Below are positions 43,776-52,508 of a stretch of DNA of 64,000 nt, piece after piece. Location: the NCBI RefSeq assembly GCF_000411255.1, contig NZ_KE150413.1:2146580-2210579 (forward strand), given 5' to 3'. The notes beneath the pieces are model-generated. The model was not told the origin of the DNA. It saw only the letters and a list, made by a program, of their open reading frames with translations, and did not search any database. Each line of letters opens with the position of its first letter. Position 1 is the stretch's first letter. Both the position numbers and the translations under genes were made by a program. The stretch is from Paenibacillus sp. HGH0039. GTDB lineage: Bacteria; Bacillota; Bacilli; Paenibacillales; NBRC-103111.

Positions 43776-46061
43776 ATGATTCCGATTCCGAGACCGCGTT
43801 CTTTCCGTATCGCCTTGTTCTGGCGTCATTTCGCCAACTATTTCGTCGTCATTCTGATTCCTGTAATTGTCGCCTGCACGCTGGCCCATTTCCTCGTCGT
43901 CTCCCTGATCGAGAAGGATGCGGAGAAATTAAACCGTGTCATCATGAGCCGTTTCTCCGAACAGACGGACACCGCTTTCAATTCCCTGAAAACGAACATG
44001 ATTAACATGCTCAGCACCTCCAATATCCGCAGCCTGCTTAAAGAAGCCGGAGATCTGTCCGGCGAGAACCCCCAGCGTATGGAGCTGATCCACGCTCTGC
44101 GGGAGCAGCTGATTAAGCTGCAGTCGGATGAGCTGGTGACGAAAGCATATCTGGTGTTCGTTCATCATGACCTTGTCATTGATGTGGATACGTATACCGA
44201 TAAGTCGTACTATTTCGATTTCCGCTATCCGATGGGGGCGGAGGAGAAGGCGGCATACCTGGCCAAGTTTACAAACAAGAAAATGATGGAGTTTACGGAA
44301 CCGAAGCCGGACGGTTCCGCCTTGTCCGCCTTGATGAGCTACCCGTTTAATACAAATGTTCCCGAAGTGTATCTGGTGGTGGATGTGAGCAGGGATAAAT
44401 TGCAGCGGTTGATCAACATCCGGGAAAACTGGGTGGCCGGTACCGCGATTCTGGGAAGCCGGGGAGAAATCATCAGCTCGAACGGGGTTGTGTCGGACGG
44501 TATCAGCCGGATTCCGTCGCTTCTGGCGGACGCCTCGGGCGAATCCAAATTTCTGATTACGGAGGACAAAGCGATTTCTCTGGTCAAATCGGGTTTTGAC
44601 GACACGTCCTATTACTTGAGCCTTGTCGATTTGCCTACGCTCATGAAGCCTGCCCATCTTACGCGGCTTATCAGCTGGATTTTTCTTGCCTTTTTCATTG
44701 TGGTGGGGAGTTTCGTCTCGTATTATTTGAGCCGCCGCATGTACCGGCCCATCCTGGAAATCAAAGAGGGCCTCAAATCGCACGGCTCTGCCCAGGCGCT
44801 GCAAATGCGAAGCGACGGGAACGATTACGATGTGATCAAACGGTTTTCGCAGCTGATCATTTCGGAAAACAAACAGCTTAACCAGCGGGTGACGGGCATG
44901 TTTCCGATCGTGCAGGAGCATTTTGTGACCAAAATTTTGCTGGGCGAATACAGGGACGCCCTCTCCATCGAGACATACGCCGGAGAAATCGGTTTTACCT
45001 ATACGAAAAAAGCGGCGCGGACCGTGCTCGGCATAGCGCTGCACTATGATCCGGACGTGTACGGCCGGCTTTCGGAGACGTCCAAATCGTTCTTGACGGC
45101 GGAGCTGAAAGAGCGCATTCTCCAGCTCGTGCCCTCGACAATCTGGCTGTGCGGAATCAAGTCCGACTTGCTCGTCTGCGTGATTCAAAAGGACCCTTTC
45201 CTCAGCCGGAGCCCGGAGGAGGAGGCGAATCTGATCCGGGCGGCTCTGCAGCTGTACGGCAGCTATTTCAAAGCGACGATCGGCATTGGCAGGACGGTAT
45301 ACGGCATTGAGGAGCTTCACTTGTCTTACGAGCAGGCCGTATCGGTTTTGCAGCGCCGCGGACTGAGCGCCGGCGTCGAGATTTGCAGCGGGCAGAGCGC
45401 GCCGGATTCGACCCAGTGCGATACATTCCTGAGCGTGCAGGAGGTGGGGCGCATTCTGAACCGCTGCAAAACGCGCGACTACGACAAGCTGCTGCAGTCG
45501 GCCTACGAAACGGTGGAAGAAGCCGTACGCAAAAACGCCACGGCCGTTCAGATCAAATATTTGTGCACGGACATTTTAAATACGTGGGTACGGGCGGCCG
45601 AAACCGACCGCAAAGACTTCAACGTGCCTTTTTATGCGGGACTGTTCGACAAGATCAACGCCTGCATGACGCTGGAGGATGTGAAGCGCTGCTTCCTGGA
45701 GTTTCACGAGCTGCTTTTCCAACCTGCCAAGCCGGATGAACGGGCCTGCAAATTTACCGACATCCTGGCGTATATTCATGAGCATTACGATGAAGAGTTG
45801 TCGATCGAACAGTTTGCGAACTCCATGAATATGTCCGTGGGCCATTTCAGCCGGACCTTCAAGGAGGAAGTCGGGGAGAAATATGTGGAGTACATCGCCA
45901 AATACCGGCTGGTCAAAGCGAAAGAACTGCTTCTTCAAACGGATTTGAAAATGGACGATATCGCCGAAAAAGTCGGTTACTGGGGAAGAAATTCGTTTAT
46001 CCGGATGTTCCGGAAATACGAAGGCATTACCCCCGCGAAATACCGGACGATTCATCAGTGA
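43776..46061 (+). CDS. Membrane-bound AraC-family regulator of importer 3
   Basis: 761 residues: TM1 (about 20-45), extracellular dCache-like sensor, TM2 (about 295-318, SWIFLAFFIVVGSFVSYYLS), a cytoplasmic region of about 330 residues and a C-terminal AraC domain with MSVGHFSRTFKEEVGEKYVE and RNSFIRMFRKYEGITPAKYR. It has no receiver domain; it is expected to sense the sugar or its binding protein directly. AAGGTGG precedes the ATG. It is followed by a terminator and then the permease/SBP/amidohydrolase/Rieske operon, which it most likely activates. A perfect cre site lies in its own leader. Confidence 0.92.
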   Translation: MIPIPRPRSFRIALFWRHFANYFVVILIPVIVACTLAHFLVVSLIEKDAEKLNRVIMSRFSEQTDTAFNSLKTNMINMLSTSNIRSLLKEAGDLSGENPQRMELIHALREQLIKLQSDELVTKAYLVFVHHDLVIDVDTYTDKSYYFDFRYPMGAEEKAAYLAKFTNKKMMEFTEPKPDGSALSALMSYPFNTNVPEVYLVVDVSRDKLQRLINIRENWVAGTAILGSRGEIISSNGVVSDGISRIPSLLADASGESKFLITEDKAISLVKSGFDDTSYYLSLVDLPTLMKPAHLTRLISWIFLAFFIVVGSFVSYYLSRRMYRPILEIKEGLKSHGSAQALQMRSDGNDYDVIKRFSQLIISENKQLNQRVTGMFPIVQEHFVTKILLGEYRDALSIETYAGEIGFTYTKKAARTVLGIALHYDPDVYGRLSETSKSFLTAELKERILQLVPSTIWLCGIKSDLLVCVIQKDPFLSRSPEEEANLIRAALQLYGSYFKATIGIGRTVYGIEELHLSYEQAVSVLQRRGLSAGVEICSGQSAPDSTQCDTFLSVQEVGRILNRCKTRDYDKLLQSAYETVEEAVRKNATAVQIKYLCTDILNTWVRAAETDRKDFNVPFYAGLFDKINACMTLEDVKRCFLEFHELLFQPAKPDERACKFTDILAYIHEHYDEELSIEQFANSMNMSVGHFSRTFKEEVGEKYVEYIAKYRLVKAKELLLQTDLKMDDIAEKVGYWGRNSFIRMFRKYEGITPAKYRTIHQ

Positions 46062-46070
46062 ATACGGCAG

Positions 46071-46101
46071 GACTCCTAATTTTCCGGAGTCTCTTTTTTT
46101 T
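46071..46101 (+). terminator. Terminator after AraC regulator
   Basis: GACTCC (46071-46076) pairs with GGAGTC (46086-46091), then TCT8. Confidence 0.75.
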
Positions 46102-46217
46102 CCTGAACATACTCGGAAAGCCCCGGCCCGCAAGGGAGAGAGGAAATGGCACCCGGGCACAAATATGCACGCTTTACCGGTAACGGCAGGGTTCTCTATA
46201 GTTAGGGCATCACCACT

Positions 46218-46231
46218 TGCAAGCGCTTACT
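46218..46231 (+). promoter_or_regulatory. cre-like site before importer 3 permease
   Basis: TGCAAGCGCTTACT matches the cre consensus at 12 of 14 positions, with the central AAGCGCTT core intact. It ends 18 nt before the permease ATG and may let CcpA or a LacI protein control the importer operon separately from its regulator. Confidence 0.4.
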
Positions 46232-46249
46232 TGAAAGGAGGAGGAGGCC

Positions 46250-47170
46250 ATGACGAAGAGTGCCCGCTTCTGGTATCTCGTCAGAAAACACAAAGCGCTC
46301 TACCTGCTGATGCTTCCGGGGATCTTGTACTATATCATTTTCAAGTACGTGCCCATGTACGGCATCATCATCGCTTTCCAGGATTATTCCATCGGCCGGG
46401 GCATCCTCGAAAGCAAATTCGTAGGGCTGAAGCATTTTATCGAATTCTTCTACGTCACGCCGGATTCCTGGAAGCTGATCCGCAACACGGTCATGCTCAA
46501 CGTGTACGACCTGCTGTTCCATTTCCCGGCACCGATCGTTCTCGCCATTTTGTTCCACGAGCTGCGGAACAAATGGTTCAAGGGATTTGTCCAAAGCGTC
46601 AGCTATATGCCTCACTTTCTCTCCACGGTTGTGATCGCGGGCATTCTTGTGACGTTTTTGTCTCCGACGACCGGGGTCGTCAACCATTTTCTCGTGAAGG
46701 TATTCGGAATGGAGCCTGTCATGTTCCTGGGCATTCCCGAGTGGTTCCGGACGATTTACGTAAGCTCCGAAATCTGGCAGAAGATCGGCTGGGGAACGAT
46801 CCTTTACCTGGCGGCTATCGCCGGTATCGACCCCACGCTGTACGAAGCGGCCAAAATGGACGGAGCGAACCGGTTTCAGCAGATCCGCCATATTACGCTT
46901 GTCGGTATGCTGCCGGTCATGATCGTCCTGTTCGTGCTGACGCTCGGTCATTTTATGGAGACGGGTTTCCAGAAAATTTTGCTTCTCTACAACTCCATGA
47001 ACTACGAAACGTCGGACGTCATCAACACATTCGTGTATAGGCGGGGCATTCTCGATTCCGATTTCAGCTTCGCAACGGCCGTCGGCCTGTTCCAGTCTAT
47101 CATCGGGCTTATCCTGGTCGTAACGGCCAACCGGATCGTCCGCAAATATTCCGAAACGAGCCTGTGGTAG
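46250..47170 (+). CDS. ABC sugar permease, LplB-type (importer 3)
   Basis: 306 residues. KALYLLMLPGILYYIIFKYV and YGIIIAFQDY are the family start; the EAA loop is YEAAKMDGANRFQQIRHITL. GAAAGGAGGAGGAGG precedes the ATG closely. It pairs with the next permease, and no ATPase gene is present in the operon. Confidence 0.93.
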   Translation: MTKSARFWYLVRKHKALYLLMLPGILYYIIFKYVPMYGIIIAFQDYSIGRGILESKFVGLKHFIEFFYVTPDSWKLIRNTVMLNVYDLLFHFPAPIVLAILFHELRNKWFKGFVQSVSYMPHFLSTVVIAGILVTFLSPTTGVVNHFLVKVFGMEPVMFLGIPEWFRTIYVSSEIWQKIGWGTILYLAAIAGIDPTLYEAAKMDGANRFQQIRHITLVGMLPVMIVLFVLTLGHFMETGFQKILLLYNSMNYETSDVINTFVYRRGILDSDFSFATAVGLFQSIIGLILVVTANRIVRKYSETSLW

Positions 47171-47183
47171 GAGGAGGATTCCG

Positions 47184-48044
47184 TTGAAAATCAAAACCAG
47201 CCTGGCATCCCGAGTGTTTGACACGCTCAACATCGTTCTGATGCTGCTGCTCGTCATCGTCATGATTTATCCGATGGTGTACGTGTTTTCGGCGTCGATT
47301 TCGAATAACGCCCTGGTGGCGAGCGGAGAGGTGCTGCTTCTGCCGAAGCAGATCACGCTGGTCGCCTACGAGCGGCTTATCACCAATCCCGATCTGTGGA
47401 TCAGCTACTGGAATACGATCCGCTACACCGTTCTTCATGTGGCGCTTACCCTGATCGTGACGGCGGCGATGGCGTATCCTTTATCGAAAAAATGGCTTCC
47501 GGGCCGCAGGAGCATTCTGCTCCTGGCCGCGTTTACCCTGCTATTCAGCGGGGGGATGATTCCGACCTTCCTGGTCGTTCAAAAGCTCGGCATGCTCGAT
47601 ACGATCTGGGCCATCGTCCTGCCGTCCCTGATTTCGACATGGTACCTGTTTATCATGCGGACGTTCTTCGAAGCGCTGCCCGAGGAGCTGGAGGACGCCG
47701 CCACGATCGACGGATGCAGTTCCCTGCAGGTGCTGTTGCGGATCGTCCTGCCGCTTTCCATGCCGGTCATGGCGACAATCGGCCTGTTCACGGCGGTCAA
47801 CCAGTGGAACGCTTTCTTCGACGCGCTGATCTATCTCAATGACAGAAGCATGTATCCGCTGCAGATTATGCTGCGCAACATTCTCATCGCCGGAACGAGC
47901 GTTCAAGGCGAAGGAGATCTGAATCATCTGGAGACGCTCAAATACGCGATGATCATGATCGCTACGCTTCCGATCCTGTGCGTCTATCCGTTTATCCAGA
48001 AGTATTTCGTACAGGGAAGCATGATCGGCGGCATCAAAGGCTAG
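47184..48044 (+). CDS. ABC sugar permease, YtcP-type (importer 3)
   Basis: 286 residues from a TTG preceded by GGAGGAGG. Six spans, EAA motif LEDAATIDGCSSLQVLLRIVL and C-terminus FVQGSMIGGIKG. It follows its partner by 13 nt. The first residue of the EAA motif region is shared in style with importer 2 (DGCSxL), suggesting importers 2 and 3 are closer to each other than to importer 1 (DGASNL). Confidence 0.92.
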   Translation: MKIKTSLASRVFDTLNIVLMLLLVIVMIYPMVYVFSASISNNALVASGEVLLLPKQITLVAYERLITNPDLWISYWNTIRYTVLHVALTLIVTAAMAYPLSKKWLPGRRSILLLAAFTLLFSGGMIPTFLVVQKLGMLDTIWAIVLPSLISTWYLFIMRTFFEALPEELEDAATIDGCSSLQVLLRIVLPLSMPVMATIGLFTAVNQWNAFFDALIYLNDRSMYPLQIMLRNILIAGTSVQGEGDLNHLETLKYAMIMIATLPILCVYPFIQKYFVQGSMIGGIKG

Positions 48045-48180
48045 GCGGATATGGAGATAGTTCTGAATTCCCGGTGGAATTCATGGCTATAGAGCATGAA
48101 GAGGCCGCAAAAAAGCGGCGGTAATGCCGGCAATTATCGGTAAGACTGGCGGGAACCGCATAACCAGCATGGCCAATATG

Positions 48181-48213
48181 ACCAGCAGGACCAGCAGGAC
48201 CAGCAGGACCAGT
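48181..48213 (+). repeat. Short tandem repeat, unit ACCAGCAGG
   Basis: Three exact head-to-tail copies (48181-48207) plus a partial copy lie in the 216-nt gap between permease and SBP, with degenerate copies on both sides (for example ACCAGCATGG at 48163). The gap has no gene. A slippage-prone spacer is the simplest reading. Confidence 0.7.
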
Positions 48214-48260
48214 AAAGCTAGCCAGTAGACCAGAAGCTACCATTATGGGGAGGTTCGGAA

Positions 48261-49823
48261 ATGAAAAAAAGACCGTTTGCCGTGATTTTGACAGTCGTTC
48301 TGCTTGCCGGGGTCGTTGCGGCGGGATGTTCCAGCAAGGATCAGGGGGCTTCACCGGGGGAGGGCGGGGGATCGGACGCCAAGAAACCCGTCAAATTTTC
48401 ATGGCTGGCTTATGACCGGGTAGAGGGAAAAGTGAGGCAGGACTGGGAGATTTTCAAAGAGATCGAGAAAAAGACAGGCGTCAGCGTCGATTTCCAGATT
48501 GTCAGCCAGGAAGGACTCACCGAGAAAAGACAGATCATGATCGCCACGAACTCCGTCACGGATTTTATCCAGGTGAGCACCCAGGAGGGCAGGGAGCATG
48601 GTCCGGATAAAGTATTCCTGAACTTGAAGGACTACCTGGACAAAGCGCCGAACCTTAAAGCGTTCTACGAGAAATACCCGGAAGCCAAAGCGGTCGCCAG
48701 CGGAGCGGACGGCGGCATTTACACGGTGCCCGTGATCGAAGGGGATGCCGAGGGCAAAGGCTTTAACTTCATCTGGTATACCCGCAAAGATCTCATGGAT
48801 AAGTACGGTCTGAAGCCGCCGACAAACTTGGATGAATTTTACCAGTTCCTGAAGGCGTACAAGGAAAAAGAACCGAACTCGTATCCACTCATTCCCAATG
48901 CGATCGTGGGCGATACGGGGCTGTATACGGTATTCGGCCGGGCGTTTACGGGCATCCAGGGCTTCTTCAACATCGATCCGACGACCGATAAATATGCGTT
49001 CGCCCCGTATCACAAAGGCTACAAAGACTCGCTTGTCTTTTTGAATAAGCTGTATACCGAAAAGCTGCTCGATCCCGAGTATTCCCTGCTCACCCAGGCC
49101 CAGTGGGAGGAACGCATTCTGAAAGGCAAGTCGCTCGTGACCTACTTCTGGAAAGCGGATCTGGAGTCGCTAACGGACAAAGGCCGCAAAGCGGGCACCT
49201 CCGCCTTCGAGCTCGACGCGATTCCGCAGTTTGCCGCGGACGGCATTAAAAATTACCAGTTCTCCCGTCCCGTAATCGGAGCTGTGGGGCGCGCGATTTC
49301 CGCCAAAGTCAAAGATAAGGAAAGGGCGGTCCAGTTCCTGGACTACCTCGTCAGCGAGGAAGGCTCGAACTATCTGTCCCTGGGCATCGAAGGCAAAACG
49401 TACACGATGGAAAACGGCAAGCCCGTTTATATGAAAGAATTCGGCGCTTCCCCGTTCAATACGCTGCGCAAGGACTGGGGCGTCTGGTATGACCTGATCA
49501 CTCTGGACAATGCGAAATCCCGGGAGGTTTGGGAACGCGGGCTGAGCGACAAGAGCAAGGATATCAACAAGCGGTATGAGCCGTTTATCGTGCCGTCCCC
49601 GAAACAGATCGTAAAAACACAGGAAGAGCTGGAGCTGGAAAAATCGAAGCTGAACAACCTGAACAAATTCCTGGAACAGAAATTAACGGAGTTCGTCACC
49701 GGAAAAACACCGATCAACGATACGACTTACCAGCAGTTCCTGGATCAGGTTAAGAAGATGGGAGCGGACGATTTGCTGAACATGTACAATACGGCCTATA
49801 CCCGGACGTACGGCAAGAAGTAG
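48261..49823 (+). CDS. Extracellular solute-binding lipoprotein (importer 3)
   Basis: 520 residues. Signal peptide with lipobox VAAGC (Cys23), Gly/Ser-rich linker, then LTEKRQIMIATNSVTDFIQV, GGIYTVPVIEGDAEG and RKDLMDKYGLKPPTNLDEFY. GGGAGG precedes the ATG. It delivers a saccharide to the two permeases. Unlike importers 1 and 2, it is followed within the operon by catabolic-type enzymes. Confidence 0.92.
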   Translation: MKKRPFAVILTVVLLAGVVAAGCSSKDQGASPGEGGGSDAKKPVKFSWLAYDRVEGKVRQDWEIFKEIEKKTGVSVDFQIVSQEGLTEKRQIMIATNSVTDFIQVSTQEGREHGPDKVFLNLKDYLDKAPNLKAFYEKYPEAKAVASGADGGIYTVPVIEGDAEGKGFNFIWYTRKDLMDKYGLKPPTNLDEFYQFLKAYKEKEPNSYPLIPNAIVGDTGLYTVFGRAFTGIQGFFNIDPTTDKYAFAPYHKGYKDSLVFLNKLYTEKLLDPEYSLLTQAQWEERILKGKSLVTYFWKADLESLTDKGRKAGTSAFELDAIPQFAADGIKNYQFSRPVIGAVGRAISAKVKDKERAVQFLDYLVSEEGSNYLSLGIEGKTYTMENGKPVYMKEFGASPFNTLRKDWGVWYDLITLDNAKSREVWERGLSDKSKDINKRYEPFIVPSPKQIVKTQEELELEKSKLNNLNKFLEQKLTEFVTGKTPINDTTYQQFLDQVKKMGADDLLNMYNTAYTRTYGKK

Positions 49824-49872
49824 ATCTTGAGCCCGGGTACAAGGGAAGCATCAGTACGAAGGAGGGAAAGCT

Positions 49873-50937
49873 GTGGCAGCAGCGGAAAAGCTGAAAGTCA
49901 TCGATACCGACGTTCATAACGAACAGAACGACTCGGCCCTGATCCCTTATTTGCCGGAGCCCTGGAAATCCAGGGTCGCGACAACGGGCATCGGTTACTC
50001 GGGCTCCGGTTATTACTCGCCGATCGGCGTCATGAAGAAGGACTCGATTCCGCCGGGAGGAGGCAAAGCGGGTTCCGATCCCGACTTCATGATCAAGCAG
50101 CTTATCGAAGGCTACAACGTCGAGTACGCCGTCCTGACGGGCGTCGTCTACAACATCTCGACGACGCACGACCCGGATTACGCGGCGGCGGTCTGCTCCG
50201 CCTACAACGACTTCCTTATCGCCGAATGGCTCGGCAAGCATAAGGCGTTCAAGGGCGCCATGGCGGTATCGACGCTGGACCCGCAGCTCGCCGCCAGGGA
50301 AATCGACCGGGTCGGGGATCATCCCGACATCGTCGAAGTGATCATCTCCAGCGCCGCACGCTGGCCGCTGGGGCACCGCTTCTACCACCCGATCTACGAA
50401 GCGGCGGAGCGGCACGGCCTGCCCGTTGCCATCCATCCGGGTGCCGAAGGGGGGGGCAGCTCGACCGCGCCTACGGCGGCCGGGTATCCGGCGAGATACA
50501 TCGAGTGGCATACGTGCCTGTCCCAAATGTTCATGGCCCATTTGGTCAGCCTCGTATGCGAGGGGGTATTCGCCAAGTTCCCCGGCCTGAAGGTTGTGCT
50601 CGTCGAGGGCGGCATCGCCTGGCTGCCGCCGCTGATGTGGCGGCTCGACAAGAACTACAAGGCGCTCCGCTCCACCGTTCCTTGGCTGACGAAGATGCCG
50701 AGTCAATATATCGCGGAGCACTGCTTCCTGACGACGCAGCCGATTGAGGAGCCGGACAATCCGCAGCATCTGGTCGACTTATTTAACATGTTCGACGCGG
50801 AGAACATGATTCTCTATTCCAGCGACTATCCGCACTGGGACTTCGATGCGCCGGATATGATCCTTCGCAAGCTGAAGCCGGAAGCCCGGCGCAAAATTTT
50901 TTACGAGAACGCGAAAAAGCTCTACAACTTATCGTAA
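49873..50937 (+). CDS. Amidohydrolase-2 family metal-dependent hydrolase
   Basis: 354 residues from a GTG preceded by AAGGAGGG. It belongs to the ACMSD/LigJ-like amidohydrolase-2 family: VIDTDVHNE replaces the usual DxHxH strand (Asp-x-His only), the second His is in VAIHPGAEGG, and the metal Asp is in ILYSSDYPHWDFD. Relatives decarboxylate or hydrolyse aromatic and keto-acid rings. It begins 49 nt after the SBP gene and precedes a Rieske protein by 17 nt. The pair probably processes what importer 3 brings in; the substrate is unknown. Confidence 0.88.
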   Translation: MAAAEKLKVIDTDVHNEQNDSALIPYLPEPWKSRVATTGIGYSGSGYYSPIGVMKKDSIPPGGGKAGSDPDFMIKQLIEGYNVEYAVLTGVVYNISTTHDPDYAAAVCSAYNDFLIAEWLGKHKAFKGAMAVSTLDPQLAAREIDRVGDHPDIVEVIISSAARWPLGHRFYHPIYEAAERHGLPVAIHPGAEGGGSSTAPTAAGYPARYIEWHTCLSQMFMAHLVSLVCEGVFAKFPGLKVVLVEGGIAWLPPLMWRLDKNYKALRSTVPWLTKMPSQYIAEHCFLTTQPIEEPDNPQHLVDLFNMFDAENMILYSSDYPHWDFDAPDMILRKLKPEARRKIFYENAKKLYNLS

Positions 50938-50954
50938 ACGGAGGCCATTCGATC

Positions 50955-51311
50955 ATGGCGGTACACGAGGTGCTGAATGTGAAAGACGTTCCCGAAGGCG
51001 GGCATGTCCGGGTCGAGGTGGAAGGGCGGGAAATCTGCATCTACCGGATCGGCGGGGAGTTCTACGCGCTCCACAATTACTGCCCGCACCAGGGAGCGCC
51101 GATGTGCGCGGGGCTTGTCTCCGGGACGAATCTTCCGTCGGACGTCTACGAATACGATTACAGTCGCCAGGGCGAGATTGTGCGCTGCCCTTGGCACGGC
51201 TGGGAATTCGATATCAAAACCGGGAAGTCCTTGTTCAGCGACCGGACCCGGGTGAAGAAATACGAACTGGAAATTAAGGACGGCCGGATTGGTATTGTGC
51301 TTGGAAAATAA
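50955..51311 (+). CDS. Rieske [2Fe-2S] ferredoxin-like protein
   Basis: 118 residues, a free-standing Rieske domain. Cluster ligands are Cys43/His45 in NYCPHQGAPMC and Cys78/His81 in RCPWHGWEF. It has no membrane anchor, so it is not a cytochrome bc/bf subunit; small Rieske proteins of this type donate electrons to ring-hydroxylating oxygenases. No oxygenase large subunit is in the window. Co-transcription with the amidohydrolase suggests an oxidative step in degradation of an aromatic glycoside or similar compound. Confidence 0.92.
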   Translation: MAVHEVLNVKDVPEGGHVRVEVEGREICIYRIGGEFYALHNYCPHQGAPMCAGLVSGTNLPSDVYEYDYSRQGEIVRCPWHGWEFDIKTGKSLFSDRTRVKKYELEIKDGRIGIVLGK

Positions 51312-51354
51312 GGAAAGTCACCGTGTCGTGCCGACGAAGAGCGCAGACCGGGAT

Positions 51355-51669
51355 TTACCGAAAGGCGTCTTCCGTGGTGCGTTGCGGCTGACAGGATTGT
51401 GGGCAAGGAGATAAAAAACATCGGGCTGCAACAAGCCGTCTATTTGCCAAAGAGCTGCGTTGTGCAGCTCTTTTTGTGTTTAAAACAGGACAGAGGCTTG
51501 TACTCAAAATCAACATTTTATAAGGTGAAAAAGCCACTCCGCAAGAGAGTGACTCACCAACCCATCCGATAGTTGGAGCATATTGCATATAGCTCTGACC
51601 ATATAAAGCAAATAGCATGAAGATGACGTTTAACACCATAGCCGAAATTACCAAAAGTCTACTTTTCAT
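51355..51669 (-). CDS. Possible small membrane protein, end uncertain
   Basis: AAGGAG stands 6 nt before an ATG at 51669 on the minus strand. The first 37 codons give a single membrane span (LLVISAMVLNVIFMLFALYG) and a short tail. A minus-strand terminator at 51528-51556 follows immediately, and reading the full 104-codon frame would translate two terminators. The true product is thus probably about 37-40 residues, with a frameshift or a sequencing slip near 51556 hiding the stop. The family is not recognised. Confidence 0.35.
   Translation of the reverse strand: MKSRLLVISAMVLNVIFMLFALYGQSYMQYAPTIGWVGESLSCGVAFSPYKMLILSTSLCPVLNTKRAAQRSSLANRRLVAARCFLSPCPQSCQPQRTTEDAFR
51449..51475 (+). terminator. 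Terminator after Rieske gene
   Basis: AGAGCTGC (51451-51458) pairs with GCAGCTCT (51464-51471), flanked by AA and TTTT. Confidence 0.85.
51528..51556 (-). terminator. Minus-strand terminator of the small membrane ORF
   Basis: On the minus strand CACTC pairs with GAGTG around a 7-nt loop, followed by GCTTTTTC. Confidence 0.6.
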
Positions 51670-51919
51670 AACAATCTCCTTACCCCCTAAACAAATCGCA
51701 TATTCAATCTACGGCAAAATTCATACATTAAATATAAGCAAATTATGAATTTATTTCAAAAATTTGGAGTGAACTTGCTGAAATACAGTGAACGAGGATA
51801 ACCGCATCATGATTCTTCACCAACTTTGAAACGAAGTTCAGAATGTGACGTATTTTACATGTATGCCAAATGTATCCCAAGATACCGTATAAACCGAAAC
51901 AAAAGGAGGCCTTCGATTC

Positions 51920-52363
51920 ATGAAAATCAGACTCGTCCTTGCGGTTTTGACCGTTTTGATGCTATCGGGTTGTTCGCTTCTGGACGGTGTGAGCAGCACC
52001 TTGAACTATGGGGAAGAAGCGAAAACGTATCTCCAGGAAGCGGCCGCTTTCGCCGAAAACCTGCCCGCCGCCGCCCAGGAAGCCGTAACCGATCCCCAGG
52101 CGGGGGAGAAAGTAAAAAAAGAACTGGAAGCGATGAGAGAGAATATTTCCAGTTTTAACGGACTGGACGCGCCGGGCTTCGCCGAAGACCTGCATAAGCA
52201 GATCGTCGGGTACAACGAAACGATGCTGGGCACGATTAACGGACATCTGGAGCAGCTTAACGGCCAGGTGCTCGATTATAAATCGCTTCTCCAGTCCCCG
52301 GTGATTCAGCAGGTGAACGAAATGAAGCAGCTTACCGAGAAGATCCAGAACTTGGGTCAGTAA
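51920..52363 (+). CDS. DUF6376-family lipoprotein
   Basis: 147 residues: signal peptide with lipobox LSGC (Cys18), then SLLDGVSSTLNYGEEAKTYL and a helical, Glu/Gln-rich body (LEQLNGQVLDYKSLL, QVNEMKQLTEKIQ). This is the DUF6376 family of Bacilli, small membrane-anchored coiled-coil-like lipoproteins of unknown function. AAAAGGAGG precedes the ATG. It is a single-gene unit with its own terminator at 52423-52447. The 51476-51919 stretch upstream holds only the small minus-strand ORF and the promoter region. Confidence 0.85.
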   Translation: MKIRLVLAVLTVLMLSGCSLLDGVSSTLNYGEEAKTYLQEAAAFAENLPAAAQEAVTDPQAGEKVKKELEAMRENISSFNGLDAPGFAEDLHKQIVGYNETMLGTINGHLEQLNGQVLDYKSLLQSPVIQQVNEMKQLTEKIQNLGQ

Positions 52364-52422
52364 AATAAGTTAAACACCGCCCCCTATCCTCGGAAAAAGC
52401 GGCCGGAACCCATAAATATCCA

Positions 52423-52447
52423 AGCCCCGAGCGGGCTTTTTTTGTTA
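52423..52447 (+). terminator. Terminator after DUF6376 gene
   Basis: AGCCC (52423-52427) pairs with GGGCT (52433-52437) and is followed by T7. Confidence 0.75.
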
Positions 52448-52508
52448 GGCGCGGCACATTTGCAGGTCGGCTCCCGCCGTGATCATTCGATTCATCCGTA
52501 CACGCGGG

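Noticed and set aside
48034-48354. Minus-strand ORF with collagen-like GPAGPAGPAG
   Set aside because: The Gly-Pro-Ala run comes from the 9-bp tandem repeat; it overlaps the SBP signal peptide and has no ribosome site.
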